A stretch of DNA of 64,000 bases from Nostoc linckia z4 (GTDB taxonomy: Bacteria > Cyanobacteriota > Cyanobacteriia > Cyanobacteriales > Nostocaceae). Below, in pieces: positions 26,516 to 35,468 of the stretch (position 1 is the first letter of the stretch; the number at the start of each line of letters is the position of its first letter). Under the pieces are notes generated by a model, which was not told the origin of the DNA, made no database searches, and saw only the letters and a program-made list of their open reading frames with translations. The DNA lies in assembly GCF_002608075.1 (NCBI RefSeq), contig NZ_LAHA01000043.1:16976-80975 (forward strand), given 5' to 3'. The translations under genes were made by a program, and so were the position numbers.

Positions 26516-27415
26516 ATGAGTAACGACATAGATCTGATCAAACGTCTTGACCCCAGTGCGATGGATCAGATCATGCTTTATCTGGCTTTTAGTGCCATGC
26601 GGACGAGTGGGCACAGGCATGGGGCATTTTTAGACGCAGCCGCAACAGCAGCCAAGTGTGCAATATACATGACTTATCTAGAGCAGGGACAAAACCTGCG
26701 AATGACAGGGCATTTGCACCACTTGGAACCGAAACGGGTAAAAATTATTGTAGAAGAAGTTAGACAAGCGCTAACTGAAGGGAAACTACTAAAGATGCTG
26801 GGTTCTCAAGAACCACGGTATCTTATTCAATTGCCTTATGTCTGGTTAGAAAAATATCCTTGGCAACCGGGGCGATCGCGCGTACCTGGTACTAGTTTGA
26901 CAAGTGAAGAAAAAAGACAAATTGAGCAAAAACTACCAAGCAATCTACCTGATGCCCAGTTAGTTAGCTCATTTGAGTTCTTGGATTTGATCGAATTTTT
27001 GCACAAGCGATCGCAAGAAGATTTGCCACCCGAACACCAAATGCCTTTGAGTGAAGCTTTAGGCGAACATATCAAGCGCCGTTTGCTCTACTCAGGTACG
27101 GTAACCCGCATTGATTCTCCTTGGGGAATGCCCTTCTATGCTTTGACTCGTCCTTTTTATGCCCCAGCAGATGACCAAGAACGCACTTACATCATGGTAG
27201 AAGATACCGCCCGGTATTTCCGGATGATGAAAAATTGGGCAGAACGACGACCAAACGCTATGCGCTTGTTGGAAGAACTTGATATTCTTCCAGAAAAAAT
27301 GCAGCAAGCTATGGAAGAATTAGATGAAGTTATCCGTGCTTGGGCAGATAAATATCACCAAGACGGAGGTGTGGCAGTGATTTTACAGACAGCTTTTGGC
27401 GAACGCGAAGACTAG
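26516..27415 (+). CDS. hetR: HetR, master regulator of heterocyst differentiation
   Basis: A 299-aa protein, the exact HetR length. Reported key residues are all present: Cys48 (AAKCAI), Ser152 (LVSSFEF), Arg223 (QERTYI, peptide-binding flap) and Glu253/Glu254/Asp256 (LLEELDIL). HetR is a dimeric DNA-binding protein that switches vegetative cells to heterocysts and is inhibited by RGSGR peptides from PatS, HetN and PatX. Domains: DNA-binding ~1-98 and core to ~216, flap ~217-256, hood ~257-299. ATG 26516 lacks a strong Shine-Dalgarno. Monocistronic, with a long leader and a hairpin terminator at 27483. The sequence looks intact and highly conserved. Confidence 0.99.
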   Translation: MSNDIDLIKRLDPSAMDQIMLYLAFSAMRTSGHRHGAFLDAAATAAKCAIYMTYLEQGQNLRMTGHLHHLEPKRVKIIVEEVRQALTEGKLLKMLGSQEPRYLIQLPYVWLEKYPWQPGRSRVPGTSLTSEEKRQIEQKLPSNLPDAQLVSSFEFLDLIEFLHKRSQEDLPPEHQMPLSEALGEHIKRRLLYSGTVTRIDSPWGMPFYALTRPFYAPADDQERTYIMVEDTARYFRMMKNWAERRPNAMRLLEELDILPEKMQQAMEELDEVIRAWADKYHQDGGVAVILQTAFGERED

Positions 27416-27482
27416 TACAATTGTGCAAAATTTCAAATCTCCAAAGGCTATCCAATAACGTGAGTTCGACACCTCCCTCTAA

Positions 27483-27521
27483 CTCCTCTCCAACAGGGAG
27501 AGGAGCATTATAGTTTTTTTT
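27483..27521 (+). terminator. Probable hetR terminator
   Basis: CTCCTCTCC, loop AACAG, GGAGAGGAG (9-bp perfect stem), then CATTATAG and eight T (27514-27521). The gap before the T-run is long for a classical terminator, and CTCC...GGAG hairpins also occur as dispersed elements in cyanobacteria. Confidence 0.55.
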
Positions 27522-27782
27522 AGAAAATACGGAGAAGCAAGAGTTTCTGAGAGTTTCACATATAATTCTTATAGATTAATCTTTTATGCACACCTGTGCA
27601 TAAACTAATTTCAACTAAAGCTTTTTCTCCATAAACGTTTTACCCCATCCCCAATCCCTCAGAGCCTACTCTGAGGGTGATGTAAATCGAGATGGTAAGT
27701 TGGCAACAGCTCCAAAATCTGTAGGGATGCAAAGCTTTGCGCCCCTAGATACCTCTGTATCATTCTTTTTCCAAATTGGTAT

Positions 27783-27875
27783 AAGGGACTTCCAAGTAAA
27801 AAAATATTCCACAGAAGACTGTTAACTGTTGACCATTGACCGTTGACAGTCAGCAGTCAACAGTGAACAGTCAAC
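27783..27875. repeat. Dispersed repeat (TGTCAAC heptamers + TTCTRTGGAATATT), copy 3, inverted
   Basis: Reading on the plus strand: GGGACTTCCAAGTAAAAAAA, TATTCCACAGAAGA, then CTGTTAACTGTTGACC and further heptamers to 27875. It is the reverse complement of the layout in copies 1, 2 and 4. Confidence 0.7.
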
Positions 27876-28063
27876 GACCTGAATCGGAACAATTTATTTT
27901 TTGGAGTTCCCTTATGCAATTTTTCAATTTACAACGGAAATTGCACCCAAATTGTTCGGTTCTACGACTGTTACCTGTACACAAATGAATATAACCTCTT
28001 AGGTAGTAGTGAGGTTCTATCCTAGACCTTATTCGTCGCTCTTGAATTAAGGGGTGAAAACTT

Positions 28064-29533
28064 GTGTACCAGTGGATATTGCCAAGTCTTTTGGAAATTT
28101 TGGCACAAAATCAATCAAGTGTGGCTGAATGTTCACCAGTAAAAGCAGAGCGGCAATGGCGTGTCAGCCTTGCAGCAACAGAACACTTGCTATTAAATAG
28201 TTTAGCAACTGTTCCAGGTGACACTACCCAAGGATTAGTTTTAGCTGCACCAGCACCGTTATTTAGTCAGCCAAAACTCGCTCAAAGCTTAGAGACAGTA
28301 ACTTTTACAGCAAAACCATTTAACCCTTTGGCACTGATGCCATTTCAGATGCCAGATACGATTGCACTTGAAGATTGTGAAGTTGCTCCCTGTGAATCCG
28401 TACTTCCTTTATTACCAGCCGATCCATTAGCGGCAGAACAGTTTTGCTTAGTTTTTACAGATAAATTTACATTAGTACTAGTTTTAGCAACACATAAAAA
28501 CGGTAAAAAAACTTTTTCATTTTCTTTTGAACCGGAGGTAGTACAGCAGGCTTGGCGATCGCTAGGAGCGCGGGTAATGCTGACTAACCCAGAATTTTTT
28601 ACCCAATTGGATACATTAGTACAACAGTATTCTCCACTAGCACCAGATTACCGGATGGTGGTTCAATTTAGCCAGCTGTTACTTCAAGAACTAACAGAAT
28701 CAGAAGAAACCAGAGACTCTTTACTAGGCACTCTTAACAAGGAGGACAAAGAAAATAACCCATCCCCCATCCCCAATGCCCCATCCCCAATGCCCAATCC
28801 CGATGTCGAATTGCTCCAGGCTTTTGCCCACGAAGTTCGTACACCTTTAACGACTATTCGCACCATGACGCGCCTACTCTTGAAGCGGCGGGACTTGGCT
28901 AAGAGCGTCATCAATCGGTTAGAAATTATCGATCGCGAGTGTAGCGAGCAAATTGACCGTATGGAGTTACTGTTTAAAGCAGCAGAACTGGAAACTTCTG
29001 CGCCAGTAAAATCTTCCAAAACTCAACTAACGCCCATGTCTTTAGATCGAGTGTTGCAACAAAGCATTCCCCGTTGGGAACAAGCAGCACAGCGGCGCAA
29101 CTTAACTTTAAATGTAGTCTTACCGCAGCAATTACCAACTGTGGTTAGTAATCCCAGTATGCTCGATCGCGTACTCACTGGGTTGATGGAGAATTTTACC
29201 CGCAGCTTACCTCCTGGTAGCCACATTCAGGTACAAGTAATTCCCGCTGGAGATCAACTAAAGTTACAATTATCGCCCCAACTGTTATCTAAAGATACAA
29301 ATAAATCTACTACACCAGCAACACCACCAATTCGCAAAGCCCTTGGTCAACTGCTGATGTTTCAGCCAGAAACAGGTACTATTAGCTTGAATATGGCCGC
29401 AACGAAACATTTGTTTCAGGCGATCGGTGGGAAACTGATTGTTCGTCAACGTCCACACTATGGAGAAATATTAACAATTTTCCTCCCCTTGGAAGTTAGC
29501 AGCGATCGCGAAAAACTAGGAGGGCGTTGCTGA
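28064..29533 (+). CDS. Histidine kinase-like protein with intact H-box and degenerate ATPase
   Basis: A 489-aa protein. Residues 1-225 are a mixed alpha/beta sensor region without a recognised signature, possibly DICT- or GAF-like. Residues ~226-246 are a low-complexity linker (NPSPIPNAPSPMPNP) made from a CCCCATCCCC-type tandem repeat. The H-box is intact: LQAFAHEVRTPLTTIRTM. The C-terminal part should be HATPase_c, but no DxGxG or GxGLGL box can be found (SLNMAATKHLFQAIGGKL is all that remains), so ATP binding looks lost or highly divergent. It starts with GTG 28064 after AAGGGG. It lies just downstream of hetR with its own promoter region. A role as a phospho-accepting partner is possible. 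Confidence 0.8.
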   Translation: MYQWILPSLLEILAQNQSSVAECSPVKAERQWRVSLAATEHLLLNSLATVPGDTTQGLVLAAPAPLFSQPKLAQSLETVTFTAKPFNPLALMPFQMPDTIALEDCEVAPCESVLPLLPADPLAAEQFCLVFTDKFTLVLVLATHKNGKKTFSFSFEPEVVQQAWRSLGARVMLTNPEFFTQLDTLVQQYSPLAPDYRMVVQFSQLLLQELTESEETRDSLLGTLNKEDKENNPSPIPNAPSPMPNPDVELLQAFAHEVRTPLTTIRTMTRLLLKRRDLAKSVINRLEIIDRECSEQIDRMELLFKAAELETSAPVKSSKTQLTPMSLDRVLQQSIPRWEQAAQRRNLTLNVVLPQQLPTVVSNPSMLDRVLTGLMENFTRSLPPGSHIQVQVIPAGDQLKLQLSPQLLSKDTNKSTTPATPPIRKALGQLLMFQPETGTISLNMAATKHLFQAIGGKLIVRQRPHYGEILTIFLPLEVSSDREKLGGRC

Positions 29534-29858
29534 CCCCAAGCAAACTGAATGCTTCCCTTCGCATGAGTCGTGAGATGAATTGCTGTTTTAGGTAAATGCA
29601 ATCATGCAAACTTCCTCCCGCTACAAATTCAGCGAATACCAGAGGATTACCATGAATGTGTCGCACTTTATAAACCTTGCCAAAACCCCCCTCTGCAAAC
29701 TTCATACAAGTCCACAATAATGTCTCCAACGTTCCATTTGACAAAATTCTGACGCAAGCTTCTAGAAAAACTACTGGTACAACTGGAGGCATTAACAAAC
29801 GTTGAGTAAGTTTACGGAATAGGTGCAGGGGAAGGATGTTTCCCTGCATAGTAAACAA
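29496..29858 (-). pseudogene. Degraded coding fragment, kinase-like residues
   Basis: A 120-aa minus frame that overlaps the end of the kinase gene on the other strand. Two stretches recall a Ser/Thr kinase: EGGFGKVYKVRH (glycine loop) and PLVFAEFVAGGSLHDCIYLK (hinge region), but the ATP Lys and catalytic loop are absent and only a few residues separate the two. It could be a deletion remnant of a kinase gene, or the decayed partner of the Phd-type antitoxin 95 bases upstream. It has no good start context. Treated as debris. Confidence 0.4.
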
Positions 29859-29953
29859 CGATTTTCAACTGTTCAAGGTCAGGAACATAAAATAGTCTGC
29901 GGCTCTAAATTCTTTAGTATGGGATTTTCTTGTTGGTTATCTGACATACTCTC

Positions 29954-30448
29954 TCACACAGCACTCTCGGCAGATGGCTTAGTTAATGCCACTTCATCAA
30001 TTTCAGCACTAAAAGCTGCTGCCAGTTCGGGGCTAGAGTAAGCAATGGCACTTTCATGCCATTCATGGATGAGCGCGTCAATCATCTCCCATGCTGTAGT
30101 TGAGGAATCTATCAACCCAAAAGCCTCACTTAGCTCCTTGATAAACTCTTGCAATTCATCGGAATCAAACACACTCAACCATCCATAAGAATGTTCAAAG
30201 CCGATTTCTTTGCTTAGTAATAGAGAAAAAGCCACGGTTAATGCTTCAAAAACAGTTTTACTTTGAGTAGCTGCCTTCACCAGAGAAGTTACTTGCTCCC
30301 GACGCAGCAACGCAAAAGACTGATCGTTACGAGTAATTGTCACTGGACGTTCCAAAGCTTTGTCTAGAACTCGCCCAGGCTGACGATTCAACTCAGTGGC
30401 AGTAATTAGCTCATCTGAGTAAATATTGCCAAAATTCCCCAGAACCAT
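29954..30448 (-). CDS. Phd/YefM-type antitoxin, apparently orphan
   Basis: A 164-aa protein whose first ~60 residues are a Phd/YefM fold: ITATELNRQPGRVLDKALER, then PVTITRNDQSFALLRRE. Antitoxins of this type bind their own operator with this part and neutralise a toxin with the C-terminus. The extension of about 100 residues (ELQEFIKELSEAFGLIDSS, DALIHEWHESAIAYSSPELA) is longer than usual. No intact toxin gene follows; only the degraded fragment at 29496-29858. It may be a solitary regulator. ATG 30448 is followed directly by the fold. Confidence 0.8.
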   Translation of the reverse strand: MVLGNFGNIYSDELITATELNRQPGRVLDKALERPVTITRNDQSFALLRREQVTSLVKAATQSKTVFEALTVAFSLLLSKEIGFEHSYGWLSVFDSDELQEFIKELSEAFGLIDSSTTAWEMIDALIHEWHESAIAYSSPELAAAFSAEIDEVALTKPSAESAV

Positions 30449-30803
30449 AGGTTATGCGTTTTCAGCCAACAGTGAAAAGCTCATGTTAATAAGTTGCTAC
30501 GTATAATTGTACGTACTATTTATTAAGAGTCAATAGGAATAAAAACTTGAGGTATTAAATACAAGGATGTGAGTAAGTGCGATCGCTTCTACTTAATGCA
30601 GAACAAATATTGATATTCACAACAACAATAAATCTCTCAGTGCGCCCTGTAGAGACGTTGCAGTGCAACGTCATCCATCGCGGTTTTTAACTAAATTACG
30701 CAGATTTATCTAACTTGCCATTTGTAAAAATAGATGCCAAAAATGTATATAAATTCTGCTGCAAATTTAAGTATACATTTCGACATCAATCAAAAGGAAA
30801 ATC
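30449..30803. other. Intergenic region with GACGTTGCA palindrome
   Basis: 355 bases between divergent phd-like and AIM24-like genes. At 30654-30672, GACGTTGCA-G-TGCAACGTC is a perfect 9-bp palindrome preceded by CCCTGTAGA, a dispersed cyanobacterial repeat type. A TACGTATAATTGTACGTA palindromic stretch lies near 30498-30514, close to the phd-like start, and could be its operator. Confidence 0.55.
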
Positions 30804-31475
30804 ATGGCAATTTTTGAAGTTATTGAACGAGAAAGTTTACGTTTAGTCAAAATAACTTTGCAAAACGAAACAGTACGTACTGAATCTGGTGCTATGTACT
30901 ATATACATGGCAACATTAAAATGGAATCTAAAGCTCCTTCAGCAGGTGGGTTTTTAAAGTCTTTAGCTACAGGAGAAAATATTTTCCGTCCCACATATAC
31001 AGGTACAGGTGAATTATATTTAGAACCTTCTTTATCTGGTTATCACATCTTAGAATTAGACGGTAGTGAATGGATTTTAGATAGTGGCGCTTATTGGGCG
31101 AGTGATGGGAGTGTAGAAGTAGGAGTTGAACGCAACAAATTGGTGTCAGGCTTAATTGGTGGCGAGGGTTTGTTTCAAACAAAAGTCAAAGGTAGGGGTA
31201 AAGTGGTGATGGTTGCACAAGGCCCTGTGGAAGTCATCAATCTACGAAATGACCGATTAGTTGTTGATGGAAATTTTGCGATCGCTCGCACAAACACGTT
31301 AAATTATCGCGTTGAAAAAGCTACCAAATCTTTTCTAGGTTCCATGACTTCTGGTGAATTTTTGGTCAATACTTTTGAGGGAACTGGTACTGTATTACTA
31401 GCTCCTGTTCCAAATTGGCAAGTGATGATGCTCCGCCAAATTATTGCTGCTATTCCAACACCTTCGAGTAAATAG
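30804..31475 (+). CDS. AIM24 family protein
   Basis: A 223-aa protein of beta-strand repeats with the AIM24 (former DUF124) pattern: VRTESGAMYYIHGNIKM, GGFLKSLATGENIFRPTYTG, then SGYHILELDGSEWILDSGAY and GLIGGEGLFQTKVKGRG. The family forms a double-stranded beta-helix barrel; in yeast the relative is mitochondrial, while the bacterial role is not known. The repeated GG-F and G-G-E motifs at domain symmetry positions are present in both halves. No signal peptide. AAAGGAAAA upstream of ATG 30804 is a reasonable ribosome site. Monocistronic. Confidence 0.9.
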   Translation: MAIFEVIERESLRLVKITLQNETVRTESGAMYYIHGNIKMESKAPSAGGFLKSLATGENIFRPTYTGTGELYLEPSLSGYHILELDGSEWILDSGAYWASDGSVEVGVERNKLVSGLIGGEGLFQTKVKGRGKVVMVAQGPVEVINLRNDRLVVDGNFAIARTNTLNYRVEKATKSFLGSMTSGEFLVNTFEGTGTVLLAPVPNWQVMMLRQIIAAIPTPSSK

Positions 31476-31705
31476 ATAGAATTCAGGAGTCAGAATTCAG
31501 AATTCAGAATTTAGAATCAATAAGCTAGTAAAAAATTCAACGATTTTTGAATTTTGAATTTTGAATTATTTAATCCAAAATCCAAAACTTACAACAGATT
31601 GCAAGTTAATCAAGTACGACATTTAAGCCTGCTAGCTAGATCGTGAGGCTATTTTAATTTTGAATTCTGACTCGATGAATTCTGAGTTTTCAATTTTCCT
31701 CTATC
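31476..31705. repeat. AATTCAG heptamers and AT-rich filler 3' of the AIM24 gene
   Basis: AGAATTCAGAATTCAGAATT near 31490-31512 and TGAATTTTGAATTTTGAATT near 31550-31566 are short tandem repeats. No gene. The adjoining element at 31706-31905 fills the rest of the gap. Confidence 0.6.
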
Positions 31706-31905
31706 ATTAGATTTCTTGCAGAAGTTGGTAAAAGAGGAAGGGGAAAGAGCGAAAGTTTTGGTATTTTCCCTTTCCCCTTTCCCCTTTCCCCTTTAACCTT
31801 TCCCCTTTCCCCTTTCCCCTTTCCCCTTTAACCTTTCCCCTTTCCCCTTTAACCTTTCCCCTTTGACTACAAGAGTGCAAAAAGCACTTTTGCAAGAGGT
31901 TTATT
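31706..31905. repeat. MITE-like hairpin element, TTGCAAAAGT family, copy C
   Basis: Arms ATTAGATTTCTTGCAGAAGT (31706-31725) and ACTTTTGCAAGAGGTTTATT (31886-31905) enclose a long CCCCTTT/GGTTAAA heptamer tract. At 200 bp it is longer than copies A and B because the internal tandem repeat has expanded. Its right end overlaps the last codons of the gene at 31901-33391. Confidence 0.8.
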
Positions 31906-33391
31906 CATTAGCAGTAGCGATCGCTGCTGGACTATCTGCAACACTGGCTAATTGCACTGTAAATGTGGAACCTTCATTTACTTTACTTTTCACAACAATA
32001 GAACCACCACAACGTAGTAGCAATTGCTGTACAATCGTTAATCCTAATCCAGCACCACCATGATCTTCCGCTGCTGTTGTTCGCACGCGATAAAAGCGGT
32101 CAAAGATTTTGGGAATTTCGTTCTCAGGAATGCCAATACCTGTGTCACGGAATTCTAGTTGGACGCGATCGCCTTGGAGGCGGGCACGCACCCAAACTTG
32201 ACCGCCATTTGGGGTAAATTTAATACTATTGTGCAGCAGATTAATCACAATTTGCCTCAGCCCACCACTAACGCACCAAACAGCTGGAAGTTCAGTAGGT
32301 ACAGTGTAAGCCAGCATAATTCCTTTTTCTTGGGCTACAGGTTGGTATGTACTGACAACTCCAGGGACAATATCTGAAAGACGCACTGATTCTAAAGTTG
32401 TAGCGTCTAAATCATGTTCGAGTTGCACAAGATCTAACAAACCAGTGATTAAGGAATTTTGCTGATCGCACTGGGTATTTAACATCTGCAAATAACGTTG
32501 TCGCTGCGGTGGTTTGAGATTAGGCGAATTCAATAACGAGAGTGCAGTTTTCATGTGCGTCAACGGTATACGTAATTCCTGACAGACATTTTTCAAGTAT
32601 TCATCTTTTAGTTGTTCCTTGTTGTGCAGTTCTTGATTTTGTTGCTGTAATTTTGTAGTGCGTACTGTGACGATTTGCCGATTAATTTCATCTTGGCGTA
32701 GGAGTTGTTTTGCCAATAATTGATTCATCAATACAGGTTCCGGCACACTTGGACAAATAAAATCAGCAGGTATAATGGGCGATGATTCTGGCGTAATTGC
32801 TTGTTGAATACCATTTAAGACTTGCTGAATTATTCTCCCCTCAACACTAGTAATAATTAACAACGGCTGATTTTTATTAGTAGTTACTTTCCCAGAAGTT
32901 TGATTTTTGCGTTTTTTCAAAGGTCGATGAGCCAAAATTAAACTACAAAACTGGGGAGACAATACCATCAGAAAATTTTCCCGTCGCAGTTGGCTATGGG
33001 GTGGTAAGTAAACGGGGATGTGATGGGGGGATAAGGAGGATGAGGGAGATGAGGGGTATGAGGGGATATTTTCTCCTCTTGCTCCCTCATCTCCCCCATC
33101 TCCCTTGTCTCCCTGATCTTTCCCTTTGTTAATATCCTCAATTTGGCAAGTATAGATAAAACTAGACGCACCTACAGAAGATTGATAACGGACTAATTCT
33201 AATTGCCAAATTTTTTCTGGTGGTAGCTTCACCCATAAAGTGGCTGCAATTTGCTGCTCAATGAGTAAGTCGATTTGCGCTCTCACCAGAGATAGTAGAG
33301 TAGCTGGACTGAGGGACAATGGTTTAGGAGGCGCTTGCACTCCCATAACCAGTTGATAAACAGACAGATCCTTAGCCAAAGAAACATTCAT
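31901..33391 (-). CDS. DICT-type sensor histidine kinase with Gln in place of the phospho-acceptor His
   Basis: A 496-aa protein. The N-terminal ~200 residues resemble the DICT sensory domain of cyanobacterial kinases; within it, residues ~90-129 (GDKGDGGDEGARGE and a Ser/Pro stretch) are encoded by CTCCCTCATCTCCC-type tandem repeats. A coiled coil leads to YLKNVCQELRIPLTHMKTAL, where the expected His of the H-box is Gln. The HATPase_c domain is complete: LLHNSIKFTPNGG (N box), DTGIGIPE (G1), FDRFYR (F box), GGAGLGLTIV (G2). I recall CQELR in related cyanobacterial kinases, so the change may be a family trait. The TAA stop lies inside the hairpin element copy C. Confidence 0.85.
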   Translation of the reverse strand: MNVSLAKDLSVYQLVMGVQAPPKPLSLSPATLLSLVRAQIDLLIEQQIAATLWVKLPPEKIWQLELVRYQSSVGASSFIYTCQIEDINKGKDQGDKGDGGDEGARGENIPSYPSSPSSSLSPHHIPVYLPPHSQLRRENFLMVLSPQFCSLILAHRPLKKRKNQTSGKVTTNKNQPLLIITSVEGRIIQQVLNGIQQAITPESSPIIPADFICPSVPEPVLMNQLLAKQLLRQDEINRQIVTVRTTKLQQQNQELHNKEQLKDEYLKNVCQELRIPLTHMKTALSLLNSPNLKPPQRQRYLQMLNTQCDQQNSLITGLLDLVQLEHDLDATTLESVRLSDIVPGVVSTYQPVAQEKGIMLAYTVPTELPAVWCVSGGLRQIVINLLHNSIKFTPNGGQVWVRARLQGDRVQLEFRDTGIGIPENEIPKIFDRFYRVRTTAAEDHGGAGLGLTIVQQLLLRCGGSIVVKSKVNEGSTFTVQLASVADSPAAIATANE

Positions 33392-33502
33392 GAGTCAAGC
33401 ACAATAAGGATGAAGCAAACAAATAATTCTGTCTTCGATTTTCACCTTTATATGTGCATTTTTTACGAAATAGCCACGGAAAGAAATGTGAAGGATGAAA
33501 AA

Positions 33503-33602
33503 TGGGGCATGGGGAGATGGGGAGATGGGGAGATGGGGAGATGGGGAGATGGGGAGATGGGGAGATGGGGGAGATGGGGGAGATGGGGGAGATGGGGAGA
33601 TG
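33503..33602. repeat. GGGGAGAT tandem array upstream of the DICT kinase
   Basis: About ten 8- to 9-bp units (GGGGAGAT, later GGGGGAGAT) in the gap between two minus-strand genes, followed by CCATGCCCAATGCCCAACGCC. All six frames over it are open because of unit composition; none is believed to code. Confidence 0.85.
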
Positions 33603-33658
33603 AGTTTTTCGCCTCTGCCCCATGCCCAATGCCCAACGCCCAATGCCCCATGCCCAAA

Positions 33659-35152
33659 TTATCCTAATCTTGCCTGTAGGGCTTCGCGTGCGTGTTCTCG
33701 GTCGTCAAAATGGATTTTTTCAGTACCGAGAATTTGGTAGTCTTCGTGACCTTTACCGGCGAGTAATACTCCATCACCGGGTTGTGCTTGTAAAATGGCG
33801 GTGCGAATTGCTATGGCCCGATCGCCAATTACTGTTGGTTGTACTGTTTGGGGAATTCCCGCCAAAATATCTTCTAAAATTTTTTCTGGGTTTTCGGTAC
33901 GGGGATTATCCGATGTCACCACTGCTATATCGGCTAGTTCTGCGGCAATTTTACCCATTTTTGGGCGCTTGGTACGATCGCGATCGCCGCCACAACCAAA
34001 CACACAAATTATCTTTCCTGGTATAAATGGACGTGCTGCTTTGAGTAAATTTTCTAAACTGTCTGGAGTATGAGCATAATCCACAATGACGCTAATATCT
34101 TGCTGGGAACTAATTTGCACTCGTTCCATGCGACCGGGAACTCCGGGAAATTCTGAGATGACGGATGCTACTAACTGCAAATCTAAACCTAGATGTAAAA
34201 CTGCTCCTACTGCTGCTAAAAGATTTTCTAAATTATATTGACCAACTAAAGGCGATCGAAAGGCTACATCGCCTTTTGGTGTATGCAAGGTTCCGCTGAC
34301 ACCGTTCGGCTCGTAACTTAAGTCACTCATCCATAGATCGGCGTTGTTGTTGTTGACACTATAACTCCAAACTTGTTCTGGATTTAATGAAGCAATTAAC
34401 CGCTCACCGTAGGAATCATCAGCGTTAATTATTGCCCGTCCCTTGAGATATTCAGGACTAAACAACAAGGCTTTGGCAGCAAAATAATCTTCCATATCCT
34501 TGTGATAATCCAGATGGTCTTGAGTAAGATTACTGAATACCGACACCTCGAATTTACAGCCTAATACTCGACCTTGTGCTAAAGCGTGGGAACTAACTTC
34601 CATTACCCCAAACTCATTTCCAGCATTTACAGCTTCAGCTAGTTGCTGTTGCAGTTCCACCGCAAAGGGGGTTGTGTGGACAGCAGTTTGTTCAAAACCA
34701 GGCCAACGAGTGTAAAGAGTTCCCATTAAAGCCGTAGCTAGATTAGCTTTATTCAGCAGAAATTCAATTAAATGGGTAGTTGTAGTTTTGCCATTGGTTC
34801 CAGTGACACCAACCAGCTTGAGTTTTTGCCCTGGATAACCGTAAAAAGCGCTGGCTATCTGGGCACAAGCTTGAGTGATATTACTGGCACTAATCACCAC
34901 AGCTTCATCTGTGGGAGGATGTTTTTGTGCTGCTTGGGGAGAGATAATAGCTGCCACAGCGCCAGAAGCGATCGCACTAGGCCAAAATTCCCCACCATCG
35001 ACTCGTGTTCCTGGCATTCCAATAAACAAATCTCCCACACCACAAGCATGGGAATTCGTCTTCAAACCCCTAACTTCCGCAGCTTCCAAAGCCGGATGGC
35101 TGGGTAATTTTTCAACACTGTCTACCGCCGTTAGTAATTCCCGCAATTTCAT
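33659..35152 (-). CDS. murE: UDP-MurNAc-tripeptide synthetase (meso-diaminopimelate ligase)
   Basis: A 497-aa Mur ligase of normal length. Motifs: ATP loop VGVTGTNGKTTTTHLIEF, substrate loop MEVSSHALAQGR, then GCGGDRDRTKRPKMGKIA and VTSDNPRTENP, where DNPR is the signature for meso-diaminopimelate as the added amino acid. It catalyses the third amino-acid addition in peptidoglycan precursor synthesis in the cytoplasm. The C-terminal GVLLAGKGHEDYQ block is complete. It is upstream of the GGGGAGAT array and just downstream of the glutaredoxin-like gene (52-base gap, same strand), so they may share a transcript. Confidence 0.97.
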   Translation of the reverse strand: MKLRELLTAVDSVEKLPSHPALEAAEVRGLKTNSHACGVGDLFIGMPGTRVDGGEFWPSAIASGAVAAIISPQAAQKHPPTDEAVVISASNITQACAQIASAFYGYPGQKLKLVGVTGTNGKTTTTHLIEFLLNKANLATALMGTLYTRWPGFEQTAVHTTPFAVELQQQLAEAVNAGNEFGVMEVSSHALAQGRVLGCKFEVSVFSNLTQDHLDYHKDMEDYFAAKALLFSPEYLKGRAIINADDSYGERLIASLNPEQVWSYSVNNNNADLWMSDLSYEPNGVSGTLHTPKGDVAFRSPLVGQYNLENLLAAVGAVLHLGLDLQLVASVISEFPGVPGRMERVQISSQQDISVIVDYAHTPDSLENLLKAARPFIPGKIICVFGCGGDRDRTKRPKMGKIAAELADIAVVTSDNPRTENPEKILEDILAGIPQTVQPTVIGDRAIAIRTAILQAQPGDGVLLAGKGHEDYQILGTEKIHFDDREHAREALQARLG

Positions 35153-35204
35153 TTTGCGAACCTCGTCACAAACTTTTCTTGCGCTTATTCTGCATTATTT
35201 TTTT

Positions 35205-35468
35205 CTAATTGGCTAAATACTTACGCAACATTTCTTCCAAATGTTGCACACTCGCACGAGGAGAAGGACGCGGTAAAAGTACCTCTGCGCCTTGGCGGTT
35301 CGCTAAAAAAAGTACCGGCACTTCATACTGATACGCACCAAACCACTCTTCGCGAGTTGTAATATCCCGAATTTCCAACTCAAAACTCAAATTTTGGATT
35401 TGTTCGAGCTTTTCCTGCAAACCCTCACATAAATGACATCCAGGTTTACTGTATAAAATCAATCGCAT
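35205..35468 (-). CDS. Glutaredoxin-like protein (DUF836 type)
   Basis: An 87-aa thioredoxin-fold protein starting MRLILYSKPGCHLCEGLQEK with the redox pair CHLC, then EIRDITTREEWFGAYQYEVP where the cis-Pro follows the Val. This is the small glutaredoxin family PF05768. It probably reduces disulphides or glutathione mixed disulphides in the cytosol; partner unknown. ATG 35468 is placed right before the first strand. Same strand as, and 52 bases upstream of, murE. Confidence 0.88.
   Translation of the reverse strand: MRLILYSKPGCHLCEGLQEKLEQIQNLSFELEIRDITTREEWFGAYQYEVPVLFLANRQGAEVLLPRPSPRASVQHLEEMLRKYLAN

Larger units (their letters stand above)
27416..28063. other. Intergenic region downstream of hetR
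   Basis: 648 bases containing the probable hetR terminator (27483-27521) and an inverted copy of the dispersed heptamer repeat (27783-27875). No gene or clear operator in the remainder. Confidence 0.55.

Noticed and set aside
33372..33740. Multiple frames on both strands over the GGGGAGAT array
   Set aside because: Artefacts of stop-free tandem repeats.
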